Below are positions 32,961 through 39,859 of a DNA stretch of 44,757 nt, piece after piece (the stretch's first letter is position 1; the number at the start of each line of letters is the position of its first letter). This DNA comes from Bacillota bacterium. Lineage in GTDB: Bacteria > Bacillota > Clostridia > Clostridiales > Caloramatoraceae. Location of the stretch: positions 1 through 44,757 of the forward strand of contig JAEZLD010000187.1 of the NCBI GenBank assembly GCA_023415335.1, given 5' to 3'. The notes under the pieces were generated by a model. That model had not been told where the DNA came from. It saw only the letters and a list, made by a program, of their open reading frames with translations, and made no database searches. The position numbers and the translations under genes are program-made.

Positions 32961-34043
32961 TTACCTATCCAGGCAGGAGAAGCATGGATCAATACTGGCT
33001 ATTATAAGCCCTGCATCCGCAACCGTGTTGTTTCTCAGCATTACAGGAACTGTTGGAGCTGTCTTAAAGGTTGGAACGTGTATGCTTAACCTATAGTTAG
33101 TCTGTCCTCCGTCAGTTGCCACCATATAAACCACCTGTCCTCTTGGTGCCTCATGTCTTGAAACCCATTCACCTGCAGGTACCCTTGGAAGCTTATTGCC
33201 CAGGTTTATAGGTCCCTCTGGCAGATTTTCAAGTGCTTGTCTGATAATTTTAATACTTTCAACACATTCCAGCACTCTTACAACGACCCTTGCAAACACA
33301 TCCCCTGACTCAACAACAGGAACGTCGAATTCAAACTCATCATAGCAGGAGTACGGAGAATCCTTTCTTACATCAATCTTCATACCTGATGCTCTTGCAT
33401 GAGGGCCTACAGTTCCTATTCTTACGGCCTCCTCATTTGTCAGTATACCTACTCCTTTAGTTCTAAGAGCCACTGTTTTATCCGACAGGAATATATCCTT
33501 AAGCTTAAGAACAGTCTTTTCTAGTTCTGAAAGCATGGATAAAATCTGCTTTCTTTTTTCATCATCTATGTCCCTTCTGGAGCCACCAACTATAACCATT
33601 CCATAGTTGACACGATTACCTGAAATTGCCTCCAGCATATCCATTACCTTTTCCCTGTCATTCCAGATATACATAAACAGGCTGTCGAAGCCTATAAGAT
33701 GGCAGGCAATACCCATCCAAAGAAAATGAGAATGGAGCCTTTCAAGCTCTGCCATAATAACCCTTATGTACTGTCCCCTTTTAGGAACCTCCATCTCGGC
33801 TATTTGTTCAACTGCCATAGAATAAGTAAGCGGATGTGAATGTGAACATATTCCGCAAACCCTTTCCACCAAAGTTAGGGTCTGTATAAAGTTCTTCTCT
33901 GTAGCCAGCTTCTCTATACCTCTATGATTGTAACCTATAAATACTTCTGCGTCCTTTATGACCTCTCCTTCAGTTATAAGCCTGGCGTGTATAGGCTCCT
34001 CCAAGGCCGGATGGTAAGGTCCTATTGGAATTGTATAACTCAT
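32961..34043 (-). CDS. mbhL: Mbh-type [NiFe] hydrogenase large (catalytic) subunit, no C-terminal extension
   Basis: This catalytic subunit of a group 4 [NiFe] hydrogenase makes H2 from protons. The 360-residue protein has both nickel-ligand pairs: C63/C66 in RVCGICSHSH and C354/C357 in DPCFSCLDR. This marks a true hydrogenase and not the Mbx/Mbs or complex I relatives, which lose them. The stop follows the last R of the DPCxxCxxR motif at once, so no peptide remains to be cleaved, as known for CooH and H2 sensors. It overlaps closely with the NuoC-like gene upstream (one base between) and has GGAGGAAT before its ATG. Confidence 0.97.
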   Translation of the reverse strand: MSYTIPIGPYHPALEEPIHARLITEGEVIKDAEVFIGYNHRGIEKLATEKNFIQTLTLVERVCGICSHSHPLTYSMAVEQIAEMEVPKRGQYIRVIMAELERLHSHFLWMGIACHLIGFDSLFMYIWNDREKVMDMLEAISGNRVNYGMVIVGGSRRDIDDEKRKQILSMLSELEKTVLKLKDIFLSDKTVALRTKGVGILTNEEAVRIGTVGPHARASGMKIDVRKDSPYSCYDEFEFDVPVVESGDVFARVVVRVLECVESIKIIRQALENLPEGPINLGNKLPRVPAGEWVSRHEAPRGQVVYMVATDGGQTNYRLSIHVPTFKTAPTVPVMLRNNTVADAGLIIASIDPCFSCLDR

Positions 34044-34044
34044 A

Positions 34045-34437
34045 TTATTCCTCCTTTTGACCTGTTGTCTTCTGCCTCAGCTCTGATAGAGGGGTAACTA
34101 CAATCTGTCCCTTTTCATCAAGCATTCCCTCAGGCATGAACATTCTTTGAGTAGTATCAAGTCCTTCAAACTCAACACCCATAAGCTCGTTTATTTCCTT
34201 TTCGGGCCAGGATGCCGCTTCACAGTATATAGTGGATATTGAAGGCAGAGAGCTTTCTCCTACTACATAGTAGGCTTCAATGCCTCTTTCAACCTCATAG
34301 GCATAAGAGATTACACTTTTGCCTTCCTTGTCTAAATAACCATGAATCATTACAAGGCTTCTACCCTGGGCTTTCATTTTTTCTGCGGTAGGCACTATCT
34401 CTTCCCTAGGTATATCTATCCTTTTGTATTCCTGCAT
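34045..34437 (-). CDS. mbhK: NuoC/MbhK-like hydrogenase subunit
   Basis: This 130-residue soluble subunit corresponds to the 30-kDa (NuoC) subunit of complex I and MbhK. The C-terminal signature is AASWPEKEINELMGVEFEGL near residues 75-95, followed by RMFMPEG. It has no cofactor ligands and probably scaffolds the large subunit encoded next. It is preceded by a 68-base gap after hypE, the widest in the first half of the operon, so an internal promoter is possible though none is clear. Confidence 0.9.
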   Translation of the reverse strand: MQEYKRIDIPREEIVPTAEKMKAQGRSLVMIHGYLDKEGKSVISYAYEVERGIEAYYVVGESSLPSISTIYCEAASWPEKEINELMGVEFEGLDTTQRMFMPEGMLDEKGQIVVTPLSELRQKTTGQKEE

Positions 34438-34505
34438 TTTTTCACCTCACCTGTTTTTTATATATATATCAAGCACTTTATGCTTAATATCAAACACAAC
34501 ATTTT

Positions 34506-35507
34506 CTAGCATATTCTTGGAAGCTGAGCCCCTGTCAGCTTTGTAAGCACATGTGTGCCTCCCATCTCAGTCCTCATTATTACTCTTCCTGCATACGAAT
34601 CTGTCACCCTGCCTATTATAGCAGCATCCTTGCCCTCCGGAAGACTGTGCATTGCCTGTAATATTTCATCAGCTCTTTCAGGGGCGGCTACAGCCAGCAG
34701 CTTTCCCTCATTGGCACAGTATAAAGGATCCAGTCCCAGCACCTGACATACATTGTTTACCAAATTGCTTATAGGGATATCCTTTTCATTAAGCTCTATG
34801 GAAAGTTCTCCCCCTTCCACAAACTCGTTAAGGGTAGTTGCCACTCCTCCTCTGGTAGGATCTCTCAGGACTCTTATGTCATCGTTAAATTGCCTTAGCT
34901 TTTCTGCAAGTCTATGAAGAGGTGCGCAGTCTGAAATTACATTGCTTTCCAAAAATGAACTGTTTCTTGAAAGCATAACTGCGGTGCCATGATCTCCTAC
35001 GCTGCCACTTACAATAACTACATCACCTTTTTTTATATTCAGAGGAGACAGTCCCCTATGAGCTAAAAACCCAATACCGGAGGTGTTTATGTATATACCG
35101 TCTCCCTTGCCTCTTTCCACAACCTTTGTATCACCTGTAACTATCTTTACATTGCAGAACTGGCAGGTTTTTCTGATGGATTCAATAATCCTCTGCAGAT
35201 CACTTACCGGAAACCCCTCTTCAATAATAAATCCCAAGCTTAGGTAACGGGGTATCCCTCCACACATACATAGGTCATTAACTGTACCACAAATAGAAAG
35301 CTTTCCTATATCTCCTCCTGGAAAGAAATAAGGATTCACTACAAAGCTATCAGTTGAAAAAACGATTTGCTCACTTCCTTGAAGAATTGCCCCATCACCT
35401 AGCTTTGACAGCTCCTCGCTGTCAAATGCCGGGAGAAGCATATCTTCTATAAGCTTAGAGGTTTTCTTTCCTCCACTTCCATAGTCAAGTGTTATTACCT
35501 CTTCCAT
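34506..35507 (-). CDS. hypE: Hydrogenase maturation protein HypE
   Basis: HypE dehydrates the carbamoyl group received from HypF to a thiocyanate on its C-terminal cysteine, giving the cyanide ligands of the NiFe site. The 333-residue protein belongs to the PurM/AIRS family, with YGSGGKK at the start, ATP-site glycine-rich segments, and the required C-terminal PRIC ending in C333. ATG at 35507 follows AGGTGG. It is nine bases after hypD. Confidence 0.97.
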   Translation of the reverse strand: MEEVITLDYGSGGKKTSKLIEDMLLPAFDSEELSKLGDGAILQGSEQIVFSTDSFVVNPYFFPGGDIGKLSICGTVNDLCMCGGIPRYLSLGFIIEEGFPVSDLQRIIESIRKTCQFCNVKIVTGDTKVVERGKGDGIYINTSGIGFLAHRGLSPLNIKKGDVVIVSGSVGDHGTAVMLSRNSSFLESNVISDCAPLHRLAEKLRQFNDDIRVLRDPTRGGVATTLNEFVEGGELSIELNEKDIPISNLVNNVCQVLGLDPLYCANEGKLLAVAAPERADEILQAMHSLPEGKDAAIIGRVTDSYAGRVIMRTEMGGTHVLTKLTGAQLPRIC

Positions 35508-35516
35508 AATTCCACC

Positions 35517-36605
35517 TCAAATCTGCTGGTATTTATAATACGCCGCACAGGCGCCTTCGCTGGATACCATACATGGTCCTACAGCATTCTCTGGAACACA
35601 GACTCTTCCAAATAAAGGACAGTCTGCAGGCTCTGATTTCCCTTTTATTACATCACCACATCTGCAGGCTCCTTCCCCCTGGTTGTTATCCATATTTATG
35701 TTAAATCTACGTACCGCATCAAACATGGCATATTCCTCTCTTATGGCAAGACCACTTTTCTTTATAGGTCCAAGACCTCTCCAAATTGAATCGCATGGTA
35801 CAAAGTATTTATCTATTGTCTCTTGTGCTAACTGGTTACCTTCCTTTGAAACTGCACGTATATATTCATTCTCCAGACTGGGAGTCTTTTGGCTTATCTG
35901 AAGCAGCAGCCTATATATAGAAACAATTATATCTCCTGGCTCGAAGCCACATATTACAGAAGGCATTTTATACTCCTCAGTAAGAAAAGTAAAGCCCTTC
36001 TCTCCGATTATGGTAGCCACGTGGCCAGGGCACAAAAATCCATCAATATTAAAATCTTCCATCGCCACAAGTGCTCTTAAGGATGGTTCCACCAGCTTAA
36101 GCATTGGCAATATAAAAAAATTATGTATTCTTCTCTCAAACGCTATTTCTATAGCCGCCCCTGTACCAGGTGCAGTCGTTTCAAAACCCACACCCAAAAA
36201 CACCACCTGTTTATCAGGCATACGCTCTGCAAGCTCTACTGCATCTACTGCTGAATATACTATTTCCACCCTGGCTCCTTGTGCTTTTCTTCTCTGCAGG
36301 CTGTCCCCCTGTCTGGTGCCTGGTACCCGCATCATATCCCCATAGGTTGCAATGACTATATCATCATATTCAGATAGACTGAGAATTTCATTTATAACTC
36401 CTGTGGGAGTTACACAAACAGGGCAGCCAGGTCCTGATATAAGCTTTACATTAGCCGGAAGCAGCTGTTTTATGCCTGCCTTAGCAATAGACATAGTATG
36501 TGTTCCACACACCTCCATTATCCTTACATTTCCAAGCTTCAGCCTGCTTATGGCCTCTGGTATTCTTTCAGCATTCAAAGGTCTTTTAAAATAATCAGAG
36601 CGCAT
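35517..36605 (-). CDS. hypD: Hydrogenase maturation iron-sulfur protein HypD
   Basis: HypD is the scaffold on which Fe(CN)2CO is built with HypC. The 362-residue protein shows C33 (EVCGTHTMS), C61/C64 (GPGCPVCVTP), HxxxxI region FLCPGHVATIIG, and the C-terminal cysteine set for the [4Fe-4S] cluster (ACRCGDVIKG; DCPLFGRVC; GPCMVSSEGAC). A longer frame extends into hypC, but the ATG at 36605 follows GGAGG by six bases and is chosen, giving an 11-base overlap with hypC. Confidence 0.97.
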   Translation of the reverse strand: MRSDYFKRPLNAERIPEAISRLKLGNVRIMEVCGTHTMSIAKAGIKQLLPANVKLISGPGCPVCVTPTGVINEILSLSEYDDIVIATYGDMMRVPGTRQGDSLQRRKAQGARVEIVYSAVDAVELAERMPDKQVVFLGVGFETTAPGTGAAIEIAFERRIHNFFILPMLKLVEPSLRALVAMEDFNIDGFLCPGHVATIIGEKGFTFLTEEYKMPSVICGFEPGDIIVSIYRLLLQISQKTPSLENEYIRAVSKEGNQLAQETIDKYFVPCDSIWRGLGPIKKSGLAIREEYAMFDAVRRFNINMDNNQGEGACRCGDVIKGKSEPADCPLFGRVCVPENAVGPCMVSSEGACAAYYKYQQI

Positions 36606-36813
36606 CGGTAACCTCCTGCACAAGCTTAAGGTTTTCAAGAGCCTGTGTTTCATCAAGCTTTTCTATGGCAAAGCCCGCATGCACTATAACATACTCTCCA
36701 GGAACAGGGTCCTTAATGAAATCCACCCTTATTTTTCTTCTGACCCCCTCTATTTCTGCCTCTGCTTCCTTACCATTTATTTTTACAATTCTAAGCGGAA
36801 CTGCTAAACACAT
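36595..36813 (-). CDS. hypC: Hydrogenase maturation chaperone HypC
   Basis: HypC is a small chaperone that carries the Fe(CN)2CO unit from HypD to the large subunit precursor. The 72-residue protein starts M-C-L-A-V-P; the mature N-terminal Cys2 is the essential residue. Family signature GEYVIVHAGFAIEKLD is present. The start is two bases downstream of the hypF stop with GGGGAGG within the end of hypF. With a large subunit lacking a cleavable tail, HypC's usual role of holding the precursor open may differ here. Confidence 0.97.
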   Translation of the reverse strand: MCLAVPLRIVKINGKEAEAEIEGVRRKIRVDFIKDPVPGEYVIVHAGFAIEKLDETQALENLKLVQEVTDAL

Positions 36814-36814
36814 A

Positions 36815-39055
36815 TTATTCCCCTCCCCTTCCTGCTATTACTGTCTGTCCAAGGGATATACCTTCATCATTGGTAGCTACCCTCGAATGGGTGAACACCT
36901 TAAATCCATTATCCTTCAACTCATTTTTCACCCTGCCCAGCAGGTACATGTTCTGAAACACCCCTCCTGAAAGCACCACATTATTCAGCTTTGTTTTTTC
37001 TCTTATTCGTATACTCATATCTACTGCCATGCTTGACAGAGTGTTCATAAATTTAGATGCTATTATGCCTCCAGGAACACCTTCCGCCTTATCTGCTATA
37101 GCTTCTCTCACCAGGGTTCTGTAGTCAAAAACAAGTATTCCTTCACTGATGTATATATCGTAATCGTATCTCTCCTCAAAAGGTAATGAGGCTGCTTCAA
37201 GAAGAATTGCCCCCTGTCCTTCGTACGATACTATTTCCTTTATGCCTATTATTGCACAAATTCCATCAAAAAGCCTTCCAATGCTCGAGGTTTTGGGGCA
37301 GTTAATTCCAAGACCTATCATGTCTCTGATTAAATTTGCCTTTTTCTTATCATAATCAAAGGCTTCCAGGCATCCTGCATCATACATTATGGAGCATGCA
37401 ACTCTGTATATCTCCTTTATAGCCGCATCTCCTCCTGGGAGCAGCATTGTGCGTATTGTGCCAACTCTTTCAAAGCCACTATAATCTCCTGTCAGGAACT
37501 CTCCTCCCCAGATAGTACCATCAGTTCCGTAACCTGTCCCATCCCATATGATTCCTATACATTCTTCATCCAGTCTGTTGTCAGCCATGCATGAGGCCAT
37601 ATGTGCAAAATGGTGCTGTATATGTGTTAATGGTATTCCATCCCTTTCAGCCCTTTCCTCTGCATAGGAGGTTGAAAGATAATCCGGGTGAAGGTCACAC
37701 GCTATATGCTTAATGTGTATATCAAATAGTTTCACAAAGTGTTCAATCTGCTGCTCATAGTTTTCAAGGGTTTCCATATTCTTAAGATCACCAATATGCT
37801 GGCTTAAGAACACATAGCTTCCCTTTGCAAGAGAAAAGGAGGCTTTCTGCTCTCCACCACAAGCAAGCACTCCATCAACTGGTGCCTTAAGCTTAATAGG
37901 AAATGGAACGTATCCTCTTGAGCGCCTTAATGGATACTCCCTTTCATCAAAAATCCTCATAAGTGAATCATCACATCTAATATGTATATCACGGTTATTT
38001 AAAAGATATCCGTCTGCAATACCCTTCAGCTTCTCCACAGCCTCATTATTTTCATGTATTATAGGCAGGTCTGATAGGTTAGCGCTGGTCATAATCATAT
38101 AATCTATATCCTCATCCATCAAAAGATAATGAACAGGCGTATATGGAAGCATTATGCCAATGTATTGGTTTTCACTTATATACTCCATGCTGTCATTTCT
38201 TTTCCTAAGCAGCACTATTGGCCTGCGGTAGCTGGTTAAAAGTTCCTTTTCTTTACCTGATATAAAGCAGAGCCTTTCTGCACATTCTTCATTCCTGCAC
38301 ATTATTGCAAAAGGCTTCTCATCTCTTTGCTTTCTTTTCCTGAGTTTTATTGCAATATCAGGATTTTCACAGCTGCAGGCAAGGTGCATTCCTCCAAGTC
38401 CCTTTACAGCAATTATTTTCCCTTCCCTGATATATTCTCTTGCCAGTTCAATTGGGTCTCCATCTTGTTTGTCCCCCTTAAAATCAAGAAAAAACAGCTC
38501 AGGTCCACATTCAAAGCAACAGTCTGGCTGGGCATGATATCTTCTGTCTTCAATATCTGTATACTCATCTCTACAGCTAGAACACATTGGAAAGCTGTTC
38601 ATGGTGGTTTTACTTCTGTCGTAGGGAATATCCTTTATTATTGTAAATCTTGGTCCACAGTTAGTACAATTTATAAACGGAAACCTGTACCTTCTGTTAG
38701 ATGGGTCCTTAAGCTCCCTAAGGCAGTCGTCACATATAGCCACATCGGGAGATATAAGAGCTGTTTTTTCCTGTTGTCCTGTACTTTTTATTATCCTGAA
38801 ATCCTTATAGCCAACAGCTCCATCCAGCTTTTTAACCTTTACGTATTCTATTATGGCTAGCATAGGTTTCCTTTTAGTTATGTCAGCCTCAAAGCTGGAT
38901 ATTTTTTTGTCATCCCCCTCCAGCTCCATTTCTACGCCAAAAGAGGTGTTTTTTATCCATCCTTTGATTCCATATTCATTTACAAGCTTATGTATAAATG
39001 GCCTGAAGCCTACACCTTGAACTATACCTCCGACTTCAACACAGACTCTTGTCAT
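36815..39055 (-). CDS. hypF: Carbamoyltransferase HypF
   Basis: HypF makes the carbamoyl group for the cyanide ligands from carbamoyl phosphate and ATP and passes it to HypE. The 746-residue protein has four domains: acylphosphatase (GIVQGVGFRPFIHKL, residues 8-22), two zinc fingers (CDDCLREL with CTNCGPRF; CSSCRDEY with CCFECGP), YrdC-like (AVKGLGGMHLAC), and Kae1-like (HIQHHFAHMASCMADN; VVLSGGVFQNMYLLGRV). A GTG nine bases upstream overlaps the ribosome site; ATG at 39055 lies six bases after AGGTG. It is the first gene of the operon. Confidence 0.97.
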   Translation of the reverse strand: MTRVCVEVGGIVQGVGFRPFIHKLVNEYGIKGWIKNTSFGVEMELEGDDKKISSFEADITKRKPMLAIIEYVKVKKLDGAVGYKDFRIIKSTGQQEKTALISPDVAICDDCLRELKDPSNRRYRFPFINCTNCGPRFTIIKDIPYDRSKTTMNSFPMCSSCRDEYTDIEDRRYHAQPDCCFECGPELFFLDFKGDKQDGDPIELAREYIREGKIIAVKGLGGMHLACSCENPDIAIKLRKRKQRDEKPFAIMCRNEECAERLCFISGKEKELLTSYRRPIVLLRKRNDSMEYISENQYIGIMLPYTPVHYLLMDEDIDYMIMTSANLSDLPIIHENNEAVEKLKGIADGYLLNNRDIHIRCDDSLMRIFDEREYPLRRSRGYVPFPIKLKAPVDGVLACGGEQKASFSLAKGSYVFLSQHIGDLKNMETLENYEQQIEHFVKLFDIHIKHIACDLHPDYLSTSYAEERAERDGIPLTHIQHHFAHMASCMADNRLDEECIGIIWDGTGYGTDGTIWGGEFLTGDYSGFERVGTIRTMLLPGGDAAIKEIYRVACSIMYDAGCLEAFDYDKKKANLIRDMIGLGINCPKTSSIGRLFDGICAIIGIKEIVSYEGQGAILLEAASLPFEERYDYDIYISEGILVFDYRTLVREAIADKAEGVPGGIIASKFMNTLSSMAVDMSIRIREKTKLNNVVLSGGVFQNMYLLGRVKNELKDNGFKVFTHSRVATNDEGISLGQTVIAGRGGE

Positions 39056-39084
39056 AACTCTCACCTACAGCGCCTTAAATATCA

Positions 39085-39113
39085 AATAAAGTGTTATTGT
39101 TTTAACATGCCAA
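39085..39113 (-). promoter_or_regulatory. Putative promoter of the hydrogenase operon
   Basis: On the minus strand TTGGCA (39108-39113) and TTTATT (39085-39090) are 17 bases apart, 30 bases before the hypF start. The -10 is only a partial match. The rest of the 322-base gap to the divergent gene (39114-39300) is very AT-rich; I see no riboswitch or gene in it. Confidence 0.35.
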
Positions 39114-39299
39114 TATAACAGAAGAGCCTTGCAATTTCATATTGTTTCGGGCCTGTTATAATATTCTAATTAATACTGTTATAATTATATTATATATCTA
39201 TCATAAATTCAATTTTTTGAGTAAGGAATTTATCAAACAGGTATAACAATTACTTAACATCTCTTGTTAATATATTTTTTGTTATATGTTATTTTTTAT

Positions 39300-39328
39300 T
39301 TCGTGTATTCAAAAAAATATGGTATAAT
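39300..39328 (+). promoter_or_regulatory. Putative SigA promoter of the 39378 gene
   Basis: A perfect TATAAT at 39323-39328 (GGTATAATC) lies 17 bases after TTCGTG, a weak -35. The distance to the ATG is about 50 bases. Confidence 0.5.
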
Positions 39329-39377
39329 CAAAAATGTATCATATGTAATGAAATAAAATCGAAAGAGGGATAGAGAT

Positions 39378-39791
39378 ATGGGCTTAAAGGAAAAGATTAC
39401 TAAAAGCTATGCAAATGCCTATCTTACAAAATATGGTGACAGGCTTACACAGCTTCAGGGTAACATATTAAGCGTTAAAATAACGTCCAAAACCATTCTA
39501 TGGATATTTAATAAGCTGAACGTAGACATAGTAATAAAGCCAATGGGAAGTAAAGCAATTATAAAATGTAAATATAAGAAGAATAGATGGTTTAAGAAGC
39601 CTGTTTTCATACAGCTTTCCCAGGGAAATCTAGTTATTGTACAGGGTCTCAAGCCTAAGAAGAACAAAAAGAAGGAAAACACCTCTGAGGCAGTTGAGAT
39701 TCTCAACATAAGGAATCTAACCACGAAAAAGGACCTTGTGCCTACAGACCAGAAGGTACAGAAGGTACAGCAGAGACAGTTTATAAAGTAA
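39378..39791 (+). CDS. Hypothetical lysine-rich small protein
   Basis: I do not recognise this 137-residue protein. It has no signal peptide, membrane helix or metal motif. Residues 1-90 look like a compact domain alternating hydrophobic beta-like stretches (VKITSKTILWIF; VDIVIKPMGSKAIIKCKY; PVFIQLSQGNLVIVQGLK). From about 93 it becomes a basic, probably flexible tail with KPKKNKKK and a small direct repeat (QKVQKVQ). The ATG has AGAGGG upstream, a good -10 precedes it and a strong terminator follows, so it is likely a real monocistronic gene. It is divergent from the hydrogenase operon, but no link is shown. Confidence 0.75.
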   Translation: MGLKEKITKSYANAYLTKYGDRLTQLQGNILSVKITSKTILWIFNKLNVDIVIKPMGSKAIIKCKYKKNRWFKKPVFIQLSQGNLVIVQGLKPKKNKKKENTSEAVEILNIRNLTTKKDLVPTDQKVQKVQQRQFIK

Positions 39792-39825
39792 AAAAAACTG
39801 GAATCCAAAAGGATTCCAGTTTTTT
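39792..39825. terminator. Bidirectional terminator between convergent genes
   Basis: A perfect 15-bp inverted repeat (39792-39806 with 39811-39825) has a 4-base loop and A6/T6 ends, giving a T run on both strands. It serves the 39378 gene and the Ca2+ ATPase gene. Confidence 0.93.
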
Positions 39826-39859
39826 ATGTATAGATATTCTTTTGTTTTAGGACAGTCCC

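Noticed and set aside
25557..34437. Operon considered as complex I (nuo), Ech, or a free-standing Mrp antiporter
   Set aside because: The large subunit keeps four Ni-ligand cysteines and hyp genes are present, which excludes complex I and Mbx/Mbs. Seven Mrp-type subunits exclude Ech. No MrpA NuoL-like part is encoded, which excludes a plain Mrp.
39114..39300. Gap upstream of hypF searched for a riboswitch or FNR-type site
   Set aside because: The stretch is simply AT-rich; no conserved riboswitch core or clear palindrome of the FNR type was found by eye.
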